A stretch of 64,000 nucleotides of DNA from Pseudothermotoga sp. (GTDB lineage Bacteria > Thermotogota > Thermotogae > Thermotogales > DSM-5069): contig JANXCS010000006.1 of assembly GCA_025060105.1 (NCBI GenBank), positions 84,601 to 148,600 of the forward strand. The letters run 5' to 3'. Positions within the stretch are counted from its first letter, which is position 1. Every line of letters starts with the position of its first letter. The position numbers and the translations under genes were made by a program. The notes beneath the pieces are model-generated. The model saw only the letters and a list, made by a program, of their open reading frames with translations. It did no database searches and was not told the DNA's origin. Of this stretch, positions 30,564 to 41,151 are shown one piece after another.

Positions 30564-31481
30564 ATGAAGATAGGTTTCTTAACTGTGGCAATGGGTAACA
30601 CTAAGCTTGAAGAGATCGTTGAATGGTCGAGTAAGGTGGGTTTTGAAACGTTAGAGATCGCGACCTGGCCTCTCATCAATGAAAGAGACTTTTCCTCCAC
30701 GACGATAGATGTTGAAAAGTTTGATAAAAAGGAAGCAGAACGTGTGAAAGCTCTCTTTGAAAAACATGGTCTCACCGTGTCATCTTTGGCTTACTACGAC
30801 AACAATTTGGATGCAAACCTTGAAAAAAGAGCGAGAGTCAATCAGCATCTCAAAAAAGTTATAGACGCAGCACATTTTCTTGGTGTAGAGCTCGTAGGCA
30901 CTTTCATAGGGAGAGATATCACCAAGAGTGTTGAAGAAAACTTGAAAGAGTTTGAGAAGGTCTTCAAACCTTTGATAGCTTACGCGGAAAGCAAGAACGT
31001 AAGATTAATGATAGAAAATTGTCCGATGGTTGGTTGGCAAGCTGAAGAAAGGATAGGCAATATCTTCTACTCACCGGAACTTTGGAGAGAAATATTCAGG
31101 ATCACACCCGATTCTTTTGGAATCAACCTCGATCCATCGCATCTGTATTGGTTGGGCATAGATTATCTGAAGGTGGTGGAAGAATTCGCTAGTAGGATCT
31201 TCCATGTGCACGCGAAAGACGTGGAATTAAAGAGAAACATACTTCACGAGCAAAGTATCTTTGGTCACTATGGTACCAACGCACACGGAAAGAGTTGGTG
31301 GGTTTATAGATTGCCCGGTTTTGGAGAGATCGATTGGTCGAGTTTCATCACAAACCTCAAGAAAGTGGGGTACGACTTCGTCGTGAGTATAGAACACGAA
31401 GATCCAGTGTGGGGTGGAGATCTGGAGAAATCGAAAAAAGGTCTTTTGATGGGGTTGCATTTTCTTAAGAAGTTCGTTTGA
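30564..31481 (+). CDS. Xylose-isomerase-like TIM-barrel sugar isomerase/epimerase
   Basis: AP-endonuclease-2-fold sugar isomerase of 305 residues, related to IolE/IolI/UxaE-type enzymes. Metal-site residues are visible in RLMIENCP (Glu about 154), NLDPSHLYWLG (Asp and His about 190), HVHAKD (His about 217) and VSIEHEDP (Glu about 280). It probably acts on the product of the dehydrogenase. The ATG at 30564 follows GGAGGTG; the open frame reaches 18 nt further upstream without support. It is the last gene of the locus, followed by a clear terminator. Confidence 0.85.
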   Translation: MKIGFLTVAMGNTKLEEIVEWSSKVGFETLEIATWPLINERDFSSTTIDVEKFDKKEAERVKALFEKHGLTVSSLAYYDNNLDANLEKRARVNQHLKKVIDAAHFLGVELVGTFIGRDITKSVEENLKEFEKVFKPLIAYAESKNVRLMIENCPMVGWQAEERIGNIFYSPELWREIFRITPDSFGINLDPSHLYWLGIDYLKVVEEFASRIFHVHAKDVELKRNILHEQSIFGHYGTNAHGKSWWVYRLPGFGEIDWSSFITNLKKVGYDFVVSIEHEDPVWGGDLEKSKKGLLMGLHFLKKFV

Positions 31482-31500
31482 GTGAAAACAGATCTTTTTG

Positions 31501-31522
31501 CCCTCCTTCGGGAGGGTTTTTT
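31501..31522 (+). terminator. Rho-independent terminator of the sugar locus
   Basis: The stem CCCTCC/GGAGGG with a stable TTCG tetraloop is followed by six T, 19 bp after the epimerase stop. Confidence 0.92.
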
Positions 31523-31551
31523 CGTTGTAGAATGTTTTTGAGTGGTAAATT

Positions 31552-32004
31552 ATGTTCTTCGTTGACAGAATGTTGGGAAAACTCGCGAAAAAACTCAGAT
31601 TACTTGGTTTCGATACAGTTTATTCCTCACACATGTGTGAGGAAGAAATAATGCAACTTTGCAAAGAGACCGGAAGGATTTTGATAACTAAAGATAGAGA
31701 ATTGCTCAGGAAAGCAGTGGAACAAGGTATAAGATGTCTCTACGTAGCTTCGGACGATTGGAGGCAACAACTAGTGGAATTGTCGAAGAAAATTGATTTG
31801 AAAAGTTCAAAGAGAATGAGCAGATGTAGCCTGTGCAACGTTGAACTCATCAATGCCAATGAAGAGGAGATCAAAAAGAAAGTACCATTTTACGTTCAAC
31901 AAACGTGCAAAGATTTCTATCTTTGCCCTGCGTGTGGCAGAGTGTACTGGGCAGGTTCACATGTGGAGCACGCCGAGGAGACTTTCAGGAGGTTGGGACT
32001 CTGA
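31552..32004 (+). CDS. Mut7-C RNAse domain protein with zinc ribbon
   Basis: Small protein of 150 residues matching the Mut7-C (DUF82) family: a PIN-like N-terminal half (FFVDRMLGKLAKKLRLLGFD, then RILITKDRELL with the conserved acidic residues) and a C-terminal zinc ribbon (CSLCN...CPACGRVYW). The family is predicted to be an RNAse, but the substrate is unknown. GAGTGG precedes the ATG. It ends 17 bp before the histidine kinase. Confidence 0.85.
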   Translation: MFFVDRMLGKLAKKLRLLGFDTVYSSHMCEEEIMQLCKETGRILITKDRELLRKAVEQGIRCLYVASDDWRQQLVELSKKIDLKSSKRMSRCSLCNVELINANEEEIKKKVPFYVQQTCKDFYLCPACGRVYWAGSHVEHAEETFRRLGL

Positions 32005-32021
32005 GGTTCTTCGATCTTGTC

Positions 32022-34661
32022 ATGGAATTTCTCGAAAAAGGTTATGAAAGTCACGCAATGAACAAGCTTGTCAATTTGCTGTGTGAAGAGGCGCAAGCAG
32101 AATCTTGCGATATGTTCCTCTTTGAAGAATATAAATCGCTGTTCAGACTGGTTGGATCCACTCACAACCAAGAAAAGGTGGGCCAACTGAAATTGAGCCG
32201 GGACGAGCTTGAAAAATTTGAAGGTAATTTCTTTCTCGAGCATGGTGCGAGGATCGTCGGCGCACTAGTTCTGAAACGACCACAAAAGCCTGAAATGATG
32301 CCGAGCATACTGAGTGAACTGGCAAAAACTCTTTGGGTGGCGGAAAGAATCGTTTCAATGCACGAGAAAGCCAGGAAATACGAACTGCTGGGAGAATTGA
32401 CCGACGTGTTCTACAGTGCCAGTGAGCCGGACGGTTTACTCAAAGGCACCCTTTCTATAATGAAAAAAGCACTGAACGCAGAAGTAGTTCTGTATTTGCT
32501 TCGTACAGAGCAAGGTTACGTATTCAAAGATGCGGACGGTATGAGCAAAGATCAGTTGATCTACGATAAGTTACCTATGAATCACAACTTCATCGTGAAG
32601 GTAGAAAGGTCAACGGGCGGGATCATATTGACGAAGACGCAACTAGACTTTCTGGGGATCAAGGTGAAATCTGTCGTGGCGAGTGTGGCAAGATTAGAGG
32701 AAAACATTTTTGGCATTTTCGTTGCGATAAACAAGATTGCACCAAGTGGTTATCGCAGCAGATACAGTTTCGACGAGCTTGATTTGATGACTCTCGAAGA
32801 TATGGTGAAGAGATTTTGTTTAGCGTACACTAGGATTGAGTATCAACAAGATCTTCGTGATCGCATTGAAAGGCTGATCATGCACACCAAGGAGTACGAG
32901 AAACTCATACAACAACAGCAAGAGTACCTCAGGAAGATGGATCTTGTTCACAGCTTGAGTAATGCCATGAGATCCAGCTACGATCTTGTGAATGTGTACA
33001 AGACGTTGCTGTTGGGTCTGACCTCGGGTAGAGGTTTTGCTTTCAATAGGGCTTTACTTCTGATAAGAGATAGGAAAACGGACACACTCGTCGGAAAGAT
33101 GTGGATAGGACCGAAGGAAGATGAAGATATAGAAGCGATATGGAAGGAAGCGGAAAGACGTGCGGTCAGTTACGGTGATTTTTCCCAATATTTGCGTGAG
33201 GAAGCGCTCATGCTTGATTCGAGTGGAGGTTTAACCAAACTTATAGAAGGAAAGATGTTTCACTACAAAGATCATCCCATACTCGAGAGAGTGGTAGTAC
33301 GCAGAAGACTGATTCAAGTGACTCCGTCGTTGATAGAAAGTTTTGGTTCGGCCGTGCGTGATCTTGTGAACCTGTTGGGTGTGGATGAATTCCTCGTGGT
33401 GCCGTTGGTTGGTCGTTGGGACACTATAGGTGTTCTGATCCTTGACAACAAGTTCACGAGAAGGTCTGTGAGCGATGTAGATATTGAAGTTCTAAAAATC
33501 GTCGCGGACAGTGCTGGACTTGCTATAGAGAACGTGATGAACTACGAGGAGCTGAGGAAAAAAACTGAAAGTCTCGAAAAGCAGAAGAACATGATAGATT
33601 ATCTTCACAGATTCACGGAGAACATTCTTCAGAATCTCTCCACAGCCGTTGTGGTATTTGACAAAAATGGTCATATTCTTCAGTGTAACAGGATGTTTTC
33701 CCACATAGTGGGTTTACCGAGTGAAAGGCTCGTTGGAGAACATTACCTTGAGCTTGGACCAGTATTTCAAGATCTTTTTGGAATCGCAATGACTGTTCTT
33801 GAGAAACGTGAGGCAGTCAATCTTTCTGAATATCGCTTGGAAACTTCTCAAGGTGAGCTTTATCTCGATGTGAAATATTCCCCGCTTTGGGATCCGTCGG
33901 GCGGAAGTATCGTCGGTGTGATAGTCACTCTGGAGGATGTATCGCAGCGAGTGAAATTCGAACAGGAGCGAAAGGAGAGGGAAAAGCTCGCGTTACTCGG
34001 TGAAGTCGCAGCTCGTGTGGCACACGAACTTCGAAATCCTATAGCAGTGATCGGTGGGTTCATCAACAGGGCAAAAAAGAACCTTTCGAATCCGGAGACT
34101 GTGGAAAAGTATCTGAATGTCATATCCAAAGAAGTTGAGAACCTTGAAAGAATCGTGAACGAAATTTTAGAGTTCAGTAGGCCTTCAGTGGTTACGGAGT
34201 TCAAAGAGTTTGATATGAACGAGCTCATTGAAGAAGTCATCTACATCATGCAAGAGAAGGCGAGTAAGGCGAATGTTATAATAGAAACAAAGCTTTCGAA
34301 CGTGCCAAAAATCATTGCAGATCGCTCAAAATTGAAGAGAGTTCTCATAAATCTTGTTCAAAATGCCATAGAGGCTTCACCTCCAGGCGGTAAAATCGTG
34401 GTGAAATGTTTCTCTGAAGCCGATAAGCTCGTTGCATCAGTCTTCAACACTGGTGAGCCTCTCTCGGATAAAGAGCTGAAAAAGATTTTCATACCATTCT
34501 ACACGACCAAGACTCAGGGAACGGGTCTAGGCTTACCGATATGCAAAAAGATCATCGAAGATGAACACGGTGGGAGAATCTGGGCCGAGCCGAAAGCCAA
34601 TGGTATGGAGTTTTCATTCGAAATACCTTTGAAAGGGGGAAAGGAGAATGCCAAAAGGTAG
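32022..34661 (+). CDS. Soluble sensor histidine kinase (GAF-GAF-PAS-HisKA-HATPase)
   Basis: Cytoplasmic two-component kinase of 879 residues with no membrane segment. An uncharacterised N-terminus is followed by two GAF-like domains (about 118-285 and 307-510), a PAS domain starting near NLSTAVVVFDKNGHIL (about 535), HisKA with phospho-acceptor VAHELRNPI (His about 667), and the HATPase with NLVQNAIEASPPGG (N-box), GTGLGLPICKK (G2) and an intervening FIPFYTTK (F-box). The ATG at 32022 is the first reasonable start after the Mut7-C gene, but its ribosome site is weak (TGAGG 14 nt away). It overlaps its response regulator gene by 14 nt. The signal is unknown. Confidence 0.88.
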   Translation: MEFLEKGYESHAMNKLVNLLCEEAQAESCDMFLFEEYKSLFRLVGSTHNQEKVGQLKLSRDELEKFEGNFFLEHGARIVGALVLKRPQKPEMMPSILSELAKTLWVAERIVSMHEKARKYELLGELTDVFYSASEPDGLLKGTLSIMKKALNAEVVLYLLRTEQGYVFKDADGMSKDQLIYDKLPMNHNFIVKVERSTGGIILTKTQLDFLGIKVKSVVASVARLEENIFGIFVAINKIAPSGYRSRYSFDELDLMTLEDMVKRFCLAYTRIEYQQDLRDRIERLIMHTKEYEKLIQQQQEYLRKMDLVHSLSNAMRSSYDLVNVYKTLLLGLTSGRGFAFNRALLLIRDRKTDTLVGKMWIGPKEDEDIEAIWKEAERRAVSYGDFSQYLREEALMLDSSGGLTKLIEGKMFHYKDHPILERVVVRRRLIQVTPSLIESFGSAVRDLVNLLGVDEFLVVPLVGRWDTIGVLILDNKFTRRSVSDVDIEVLKIVADSAGLAIENVMNYEELRKKTESLEKQKNMIDYLHRFTENILQNLSTAVVVFDKNGHILQCNRMFSHIVGLPSERLVGEHYLELGPVFQDLFGIAMTVLEKREAVNLSEYRLETSQGELYLDVKYSPLWDPSGGSIVGVIVTLEDVSQRVKFEQERKEREKLALLGEVAARVAHELRNPIAVIGGFINRAKKNLSNPETVEKYLNVISKEVENLERIVNEILEFSRPSVVTEFKEFDMNELIEEVIYIMQEKASKANVIIETKLSNVPKIIADRSKLKRVLINLVQNAIEASPPGGKIVVKCFSEADKLVASVFNTGEPLSDKELKKIFIPFYTTKTQGTGLGLPICKKIIEDEHGGRIWAEPKANGMEFSFEIPLKGGKENAKR

Positions 34662-35007
34662 AATACTCATCGTGGATGATGAGGAAAATATAAGATTGCT
34701 CTTGAGCGAAGAACTCGCAGACGAGGGTTATGAGGTGGAAACTGCGGCAAATGGCGATGAATGCCTTGAAAAATTCGATAAAAAGAAGTTCGACCTCGTC
34801 GTTTTGGACATTGAAATGCCAGGAAAGAATGGTATCGAGGTTGCTGGCCAATTGAGAAAAGATCGACCGGGTTTGAAGATCGTACTCCTGACGGCTTATT
34901 CACATTACAAATATGACTTGGCTTCTTGGGCAGCCGATGCTTATGTAGTCAAATCGGCTGACTTGACGGAACTCAAGCACACAATTGAGGAACTGCTGAA
35001 GCTTTGA
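34648..35007 (+). CDS. Single-domain response regulator (CheY-like)
   Basis: Receiver domain of 119 residues with no output domain. The acidic pocket is VDDEE, the phospho-acceptor Asp is in [11 protein letters not shown] (about 55), Thr in LLTAYS and Lys in VVKSADL. The Lys-Ser replaces the usual KP(F), as in some stand-alone receivers. It is translated from a site inside the end of the kinase gene and so is its cognate partner. With no DNA-binding domain, it must act by protein contact or phosphorelay. Confidence 0.92.
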   Translation: MPKGRILIVDDEENIRLLLSEELADEGYEVETAANGDECLEKFDKKKFDLVVLDIEMPGKNGIEVAGQLRKDRPGLKIVLLTAYSHYKYDLASWAADAYVVKSADLTELKHTIEELLKL

Positions 35008-35020
35008 GGAGGTGCCGATT

Positions 35021-37753
35021 TTGGACTACAGAGAAACTCTAAACCTACCCAACACAGCCTTTCCGATGCGAGCCAACCTTGTTGAGAAAGAACCGAACAT
35101 ACTGGAGAAGTGGAAAAAGATCGACATTTATAGATACATTTTGAAAACACGTGAGAACCGCCCTACGTTCATCCTGCACGACGGTCCTCCCTATGCCAAC
35201 GGTGCCATACACATAGGAACAGCCATGAACAAGATTTTGAAGGACATGGTCATTCGATACAAAACGCTACGCGGTTTTCGTACCCCATATGTACCTGGTT
35301 GGGATACACATGGCTTACCGATAGAACATCGCGTGACTAGCATGTTGAAAGAGAAAGCAGAGAGAATGTCACCCCAAGAGATCAGAAGCGAATGTGAGAA
35401 ATTTGCAAGAGAGCAGATAGAAATTCAGAAGCGCCAATTTCAAAGACTTGGTGTCATAGGTGACTGGAATAATTATTATGCAACATTGGATCCAGAATAC
35501 GAGTATAGGGTGTACACAGTTTTCGAAAAATTCGTCGAAGAAGGATACGTCTACAGAGAAAAGAAGCCTGTTTTGTGGTGTTTAACGTGCGGGACTGCTC
35601 TGGCTCAGGCTGAGATAGAATATCACGACCATGTTTCTCCATCTATCTATGTGAAGTTCAAAATGAAGGATTCGGATGATTACATCGTTATTTGGACAAC
35701 CACACCTTGGACACTTCCAGGCAACACGGGTGTGGCTGTACATCCAGAGGAAAAATATGTGAAGTTGAAAGTCAACGCTGAGGTTTGGATAGTCGCCGAA
35801 AGGTTGTTAGAACAGTTTGTGAAGCAATTAGGTTTGAGAGAATACGAGGTGATCGACAGATTCAGTGGTCGTTCACTTGAAGGTAGGATCGTTCTCAATC
35901 CTCTGTTCGAGAGGAAATCAAAGGTCATTCTAGCAGACTTCGTCGATATGGAGACGGGTACAGGTTGTGTCCACATCGCACCGGGTCATGGTGAGGAAGA
36001 TTACGATTATGGTTATAAACTGTACGGACTCGACGTGCTTTCACCCGTTGATGAGAAAGGTCGCTTCACAGAAGAGGCTGGAAAGTACAAAGGATTGAAT
36101 GTCTTTGAAGCGAACAAATTGATCATAGAAGATCTCAAGAATATTGGAGCTTTGTTGCATGCCTCAACAACGATTCACTCTTATCCGCACTGTTGGAGAT
36201 GTAAAAACCCTGTGATTTTCAGAGCAACGGAGCAGTGGTTCATTTCTATAGATAAAAACGATCTGAGAAAGAGACTTTTAGAGCAAATAGAAAAGGTCAC
36301 ATGGATTCCCGAATGGGGTAAGAACAGGATCGCAGCGATGATCGAAGAAAGGCCAGATTGGTGTATTTCCAGACAAAGAGTTTGGGGTATCCCGATTCCC
36401 GCTTTCAAATGCAAATCCTGTGGTTATGTTAATTTGGATGTGAAGCTGATAAGGCATTTCGCGCAGATTGTGAGACGAAGGGGTACGAACGCCTGGTTCG
36501 AGTTGAACGAACGTGAGCTCTTGCCAGCTGGCTACACTTGCAAAAGTTGTGGTTCGAATCTTTTCGAGAAGACCAACGACACATTGGATGTTTGGATAGA
36601 TTCTGGAGCCTCGTTTGAAGCGGTGCTGAACGCTAGACCCGAGCTCGCCTTTCCTGCAGATATGTACCTTGAAGGAAGCGATCAGCACAGAGGTTGGTTC
36701 AATTCGTCGTTGGTATTGTCGGTTGTTAAGCATGATCAGCCTCCGTATAGAACAGTTCTGACGCATGGGTTCATTAAAGATGAAGAAGGAAAGAAAATGA
36801 GCAAGTCCCTCGGTAATGTTGTTGATCCACTCGAAGTTTGCTCGAAGTATGGTGCTGACGTGCTGAGGTTGTGGCTCGCGAGTAGCGATTATTTCAACGA
36901 CATAAGGATCAGTTACAACATTCTTATGCAACAAGTAGAAGTTTATAAGAAGATCAGAAACACGATCAGATATCTCCTGGGTAATTTGTACGATTTTTCG
37001 CCAAGGGATGTGGTACCTTACGAAAAACTCTTGCCAATCGATAAATGGGCTCTTGGAAGGTTGCAGCAAGTGATCAAGACAGTCACAGATGGCTATGAGA
37101 GTTATGAGATCTCCAGAGTTTACAACACACTTGTGAAGTATTGTTCTGTTGAACTGAGTGCGGTTTATCTGGACATAGTGAAAGACAGGTTGTACGTGGA
37201 AGGTAAGAATTCTTTGAAGAGGAGATCCGCCCAGACCGTTCTTAGGGAGATACTCAAGTCCTTGTTGGTGATGCTCTCACCGATCCTCACCTTCACTTGC
37301 GAAGAAGCTTATTCATATTTGTGTGAAGAAGATAGAAGATTCGAAACTATTCATGCTGAAGACTGGCCACAATACAAAGAAGAATGGGTGGACCATGAAC
37401 TCATGAAAGATTTTGAGAATCTGTTCGAAGTGAGGAACACAGCATTGAAGTCTCTCGAGGAAGCCAGACAAGCTGACATGATAGGTCATTCTCTGGATGC
37501 GAAACTCATACTGAGAGCTGGGGATGAAAAACTGTTGGAACTTCTTTACAAGTATAGAGAGATCCTGGAGGAATTCTTCATAGTTTCGCAGGTTGAGATT
37601 GAAAAAGTTGGAGAAAAACTTCAAGCGATCGTCAAGAAAGCAGATGGAGAAAAGTGTGAAAGATGTTGGAAGTATCACCCACTCACGAATAACGATGGTC
37701 GTTTCCCCGGAATCTGTCCAAGGTGTGTGACTGTGCTCGAGGGTGAGGGATAA
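35021..37753 (+). CDS. ileS: Isoleucyl-tRNA synthetase
   Basis: Class I synthetase of 910 residues that charges tRNA-Ile. The HIGH-type signature reads [17 protein letters not shown] (HIGT, a known variant). The CP1 editing domain has the [11 protein letters not shown] block. KMSKS is [11 protein letters not shown] (about residue 590). The C-terminal zinc finger is CERCWKY...CPRC. The TTG at 35021 is preferred, 6 nt after GAGGAGGTG; the GTG at 35012 lies inside that site. It overlaps pilT by 1 nt. Confidence 0.96.
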   Translation: MDYRETLNLPNTAFPMRANLVEKEPNILEKWKKIDIYRYILKTRENRPTFILHDGPPYANGAIHIGTAMNKILKDMVIRYKTLRGFRTPYVPGWDTHGLPIEHRVTSMLKEKAERMSPQEIRSECEKFAREQIEIQKRQFQRLGVIGDWNNYYATLDPEYEYRVYTVFEKFVEEGYVYREKKPVLWCLTCGTALAQAEIEYHDHVSPSIYVKFKMKDSDDYIVIWTTTPWTLPGNTGVAVHPEEKYVKLKVNAEVWIVAERLLEQFVKQLGLREYEVIDRFSGRSLEGRIVLNPLFERKSKVILADFVDMETGTGCVHIAPGHGEEDYDYGYKLYGLDVLSPVDEKGRFTEEAGKYKGLNVFEANKLIIEDLKNIGALLHASTTIHSYPHCWRCKNPVIFRATEQWFISIDKNDLRKRLLEQIEKVTWIPEWGKNRIAAMIEERPDWCISRQRVWGIPIPAFKCKSCGYVNLDVKLIRHFAQIVRRRGTNAWFELNERELLPAGYTCKSCGSNLFEKTNDTLDVWIDSGASFEAVLNARPELAFPADMYLEGSDQHRGWFNSSLVLSVVKHDQPPYRTVLTHGFIKDEEGKKMSKSLGNVVDPLEVCSKYGADVLRLWLASSDYFNDIRISYNILMQQVEVYKKIRNTIRYLLGNLYDFSPRDVVPYEKLLPIDKWALGRLQQVIKTVTDGYESYEISRVYNTLVKYCSVELSAVYLDIVKDRLYVEGKNSLKRRSAQTVLREILKSLLVMLSPILTFTCEEAYSYLCEEDRRFETIHAEDWPQYKEEWVDHELMKDFENLFEVRNTALKSLEEARQADMIGHSLDAKLILRAGDEKLLELLYKYREILEEFFIVSQVEIEKVGEKLQAIVKKADGEKCERCWKYHPLTNNDGRFPGICPRCVTVLEGEG

Positions 37754-38811
37754 TGATCGATATCTACAGCCTCATTTCGGAGGCGTTCTCGAAAGGTGCC
37801 TCCGATGTCCATTTGTCGGTCGGGGTTCCTCCTATATACAGAATCGATGGGCTTTTGGAAGTTCAGAAGCATCACGGCGTTGTGAGTGCTAAAGATTTAG
37901 TTGATGCAGTTCAAAAACTGTTTGAAAAGCTTGGCATGACGAGGAACGATGACAAAAAGGAGATAGATTTTGCTTTCAGTGTCGAAGACAAAATAAGGGT
38001 CAGAGGCAATCTCTATCATGAGAGAAGGAATCCAGCCCTAGCACTCAGGTTGATCACGAGTAGGATCAGGACTTTCAGCGAGTTGGGATTACCTGAGATA
38101 CTAAAAGAATTCGTACAGAAGGATTCTGGCTTGATCTTGGTTGCTGGTCCCACCGGAAGTGGTAAATCGACCACGTTGGCAGCCATGATAGATCACATCA
38201 ACGAGAACTTTCCATACCACATAATCACGATCGAAGATCCCATCGAATACATTTTCACCAACAAAAAATCTGTTATCCATCAGAGGGAACTCGGTCAGGA
38301 CACAAACAGTTTTTACGACGGATTGAAATATGCTTTGAGACAAGATCCAGACGTCATACTCGTTGGTGAAATGAGGGACCTTGAGACTATGGCACTGGCA
38401 CTCACGGCGGCCGAGACGGGACATTTAGTTTTGAGCACTATACACACCAACAGTGCGGCGAGTGCTCCTGAGAGAGTTATAGACGTTTTTCCAGCACACC
38501 AGCAGAAACAAATAGCACTTCAACTTGCCAATACACTCGTTGCTGTGATATACCAGCGTTTGTTGAAAAAATCTTCAGGAAAAGGTGTCGTACCGATTTT
38601 AGAGATTCTCGTCGGAACAACGGCTGTAAAGAATCTCATACGGGAGAACAAACTTCACCAGATCGAATCGATCATGCAAGCGAGTGCAAAACAGGGTATG
38701 ATACTCTTCGATGACGCGCTTTTGAAGGCCTATTTCGCTGGACTGATAGACAAATCGCAAATTTACGAGTACTGTCGTAACCCTGACGATGTGAGGAGAA
38801 AGATAGGATGA
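37753..38811 (+). CDS. pilT: PilT-family retraction ATPase
   Basis: Hexameric ATPase of 352 residues that depolymerises type IV pili. Walker A is [10 protein letters not shown], the Asp box [13 protein letters not shown], Walker [15 protein letters not shown], the His box [13 protein letters not shown]. The N-terminal PAS-like domain has [17 protein letters not shown]. The ATG overlaps the ileS stop and the gene overlaps prfA by 4 nt. No other pilus gene is in the window. Confidence 0.93.
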   Translation: MIDIYSLISEAFSKGASDVHLSVGVPPIYRIDGLLEVQKHHGVVSAKDLVDAVQKLFEKLGMTRNDDKKEIDFAFSVEDKIRVRGNLYHERRNPALALRLITSRIRTFSELGLPEILKEFVQKDSGLILVAGPTGSGKSTTLAAMIDHINENFPYHIITIEDPIEYIFTNKKSVIHQRELGQDTNSFYDGLKYALRQDPDVILVGEMRDLETMALALTAAETGHLVLSTIHTNSAASAPERVIDVFPAHQQKQIALQLANTLVAVIYQRLLKKSSGKGVVPILEILVGTTAVKNLIRENKLHQIESIMQASAKQGMILFDDALLKAYFAGLIDKSQIYEYCRNPDDVRRKIG

Positions 38812-39860
38812 AAGAACTCGTTCGATCCCTCGTGGAAAAAGCAAAAGATAGATTGCAAAAATTACAACACAAACTCGCTGAGCCAAGCATAGATGTTGAA
38901 GAGATGAAAAAACTCTCTATAGAATATTCTAAGCTCGAGGAAATAGTACAACTCTATGAAGAGTTAGAAGAAATCGAAAAAGAAATCGAATTCTGGCAAG
39001 AGATAATGCTCGAAGATAGCTCTGCAGAGAGAGAACTCATCAGGGTGAAACATGAGCACGAGCAGAAATTATCCCAGTTGATCTCTTTGCTTCTTCCAAG
39101 TAAAGACTACGATAGCATCATTATGGAGATAAGAGCTGGCACAGGAGGAGAAGAAGCCGCATTGTTCGCTGCAGATTTGTACAGGATGTACGCACGGTAT
39201 GCTGAACGAAAGGGTTGGGAGGTAGAACTTGCGGACTTCCATGACACGGGTTTGGGAGGTTTCAAAGAAGTAGTTTTGTTCATACGCGGAAAGTCTGTCT
39301 ACAAGCAATTGAAGTGGGAAAGTGGTGTACACAGAGTACAGAGAATCCCAGTGACAGAATCTTCTGGAAGGATACACACGTCCACCGCTACGGTGGCGAT
39401 TCTCCCAGAAGTGACATCGATCGATGTACAGATCGATCCAAAAGACTTGGAGATAGACACCTTCAAAGCTTCTGGGCACGGTGGTCAGTACGTGAACAAG
39501 ACAGAATCTGCCGTGAGAGTTGTGCACATTCCTACAGGTATAACGGTGAGTTGCCAAAGTGAAAGATCTCAACATCAAAACAGAGAAAAAGCCCTCGCTA
39601 TACTCAGAGCCAAACTCTTCCAGCTGAAACAGGAACAAATTCTAGAAGAGTTGTCCCAGCAGAGAAGGAGTCAGATAAAAACTGGAGAGAGAAGTGAAAA
39701 AATCAGGACTTACAACTTTCCACAGAACCGTGTTACTGACCACAGGATCGATTACACTAGCTACAGGTTGAAAGAAATACTCAACGGTGATTTGGACGAG
39801 ATAATCTCAAAACTGCTGGAGTTCGAACTCATTGAGAACGCAAAGAGAATACTAAGTTGA
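38808..39860 (+). CDS. prfA: Peptide chain release factor 1
   Basis: Class I release factor of 350 residues reading UAA/UAG. The peptide-anticodon motif is PVT ([13 protein letters not shown]), which identifies RF1 rather than RF2, and the peptidyl-transferase motif GGQ is in [18 protein letters not shown]. An acidic coiled N-terminal domain precedes [11 protein letters not shown]. It is the end of the ileS-pilT-prfA operon and overlaps the convergent flgJ-like gene by 9 nt. Confidence 0.96.
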   Translation: MKELVRSLVEKAKDRLQKLQHKLAEPSIDVEEMKKLSIEYSKLEEIVQLYEELEEIEKEIEFWQEIMLEDSSAERELIRVKHEHEQKLSQLISLLLPSKDYDSIIMEIRAGTGGEEAALFAADLYRMYARYAERKGWEVELADFHDTGLGGFKEVVLFIRGKSVYKQLKWESGVHRVQRIPVTESSGRIHTSTATVAILPEVTSIDVQIDPKDLEIDTFKASGHGGQYVNKTESAVRVVHIPTGITVSCQSERSQHQNREKALAILRAKLFQLKQEQILEELSQQRRSQIKTGERSEKIRTYNFPQNRVTDHRIDYTSYRLKEILNGDLDEIISKLLEFELIENAKRILS

Positions 39861-40151
39861 CGCCTTACGACCCTCACCGTAAACTTTCTTTGCCAGCGTC
39901 CTGTAGATCATGTCGGTGAGAGAGGCTAGTTCATTCCTCGTAGCTTGCCTTGAATATTCGAATAGGACCATGTTCGTAAACCATTGTTCACCCAAGGTCC
40001 TTTTGAAAAGATTCGACTTCGGTATCGATTCGTACATTTTTCTGAAAACATCGTAGAATATCGTGGCAGTAAAATCCGCACACGCGTTCCACAGTTTGTC
40101 GGAATTTCTGTTGATGGAAGAAGTTGAAATGAGAGAAGTATTCTGAACCAA
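39852..40151 (-). CDS. flgJ: Flagellar rod-binding protein (FlgJ N-terminal domain)
   Basis: A protein of 99 residues with the rod-binding domain only and no muramidase domain: [22 protein letters not shown], a central [14 protein letters not shown], and [12 protein letters not shown]. It is a rod-cap-like chaperone for rod assembly in other bacteria. The TTG start at 40151 immediately follows the flgI stop, with GGTGGTGAT as ribosome site. Short FlgJ proteins lacking the hydrolase are common outside the gamma/beta-proteobacteria. Confidence 0.75.
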   Translation of the reverse strand: MVQNTSLISTSSINRNSDKLWNACADFTATIFYDVFRKMYESIPKSNLFKRTLGEQWFTNMVLFEYSRQATRNELASLTDMIYRTLAKKVYGEGRKAST

Positions 40152-41141
40152 TCACATCACCACCAAATCAGCTAGTAGAACACCAGCTTTATGCATTGAC
40201 TGCAGTATCGCTATGATATCTTGCGGTGTGGCCCCAAGGCTCTTCAGTGCTGAGACTAACGCTCCAATCGTAGCCTCCGTTCCTTGTTCGGATAGTTTTC
40301 CGTTCCTTATTGTCACATTGAAAACCCCATAAGAGAGTGTGAAATCTAGGATTTTAACGTTGCCGCCAAAGACAACCGTACCTGTTTTCTCATTCACTAC
40401 AACCCTCGCAGGTTGATCCACTGAAACTTCTATTTCCTCGACGAGGGCTAAAAAGGATATCACATCGTCTTCGAAGGCAGAAGGAATATCTATCTTCACT
40501 GTGGAAGCATCTATAGCCTTGGCCAATTTTCTATCGAAGGTGGTATTTATGGCTTGTGCGACTCTTGCGGCTGTGGTGAAGTCAGGACGTTTGAGCAGGA
40601 GTGTGACTGCCTTAGATTGAGTGAATTCGAAGGGTATTTCCTTTTCTACTATCGCTCCAGAAGGGATAAAACCAACTACCTTGTATTTGGATTGTAGATT
40701 CGCTGAGACTTTTACATCCACCCCGCCGGTACTCACGCTACCCTGTGCAACTGCATAGACATTTCCATCCGCACCGAAGAGAGGCGTTTGTACTAAGATA
40801 CCTCCCTCTAAAGATTTTGCATCCGCTATTGAAGCGACGACAACATCTAGTCTCATACCTTCTTTAAAAAATGGAGGGATATCTGCGATCACCATCACCA
40901 TAGCACTGTTTCTTGTTCTGAGGTCATCAACGTTCATCGTTATACCGAGCGTTTTAGCTATGTTGCTGAGCAAGTTGGAGTTTATCTTACCGGAATCCCC
41001 TGTACCGTTGAGACCCACAACTATGCCCAAGCCGAACAGTTGATTGTCCCTCGCTCCTCTGAAAGTGGCGATATCTTTGATTCTGGTTGAACCAAAAACC
41101 AAGCTTGTCAAAGTCAGCAAAAAGATGAACACTTTTCTCAC
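40152..41141 (-). CDS. flgI: Flagellar P-ring protein FlgI
   Basis: Periplasmic bushing around the rod, 329 residues. A signal peptide (FIFLLTLTSLVFGS) is followed by the diagnostic TRIKDIATFRGARDNQLFGLGIVVGLNGTGDS, then ILVQTPLFGADGNVYAVAQGSVS and a C-terminal end in VSALKSLGATPQDIIAILQSMHKAGVL (joined blocks). GAGGTGGTG precedes the ATG. It is 10 bp downstream of flgH. Confidence 0.96.
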   Translation of the reverse strand: MRKVFIFLLTLTSLVFGSTRIKDIATFRGARDNQLFGLGIVVGLNGTGDSGKINSNLLSNIAKTLGITMNVDDLRTRNSAMVMVIADIPPFFKEGMRLDVVVASIADAKSLEGGILVQTPLFGADGNVYAVAQGSVSTGGVDVKVSANLQSKYKVVGFIPSGAIVEKEIPFEFTQSKAVTLLLKRPDFTTAARVAQAINTTFDRKLAKAIDASTVKIDIPSAFEDDVISFLALVEEIEVSVDQPARVVVNEKTGTVVFGGNVKILDFTLSYGVFNVTIRNGKLSEQGTEATIGALVSALKSLGATPQDIIAILQSMHKAGVLLADLVVM

Positions 41142-41151
41142 TCACACCACC

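Noticed and set aside
35160..35240. HIGT instead of HIGH in the isoleucyl-tRNA synthetase as a defect
   Set aside because: HIGT followed by AxNKxLKD is a known natural variant of this signature; all other motifs are intact.
38599..39638. Several minus-strand open frames across pilT and prfA
   Set aside because: They lie antisense to strongly conserved genes, with Cys/Phe/Arg-rich composition typical of shadows.
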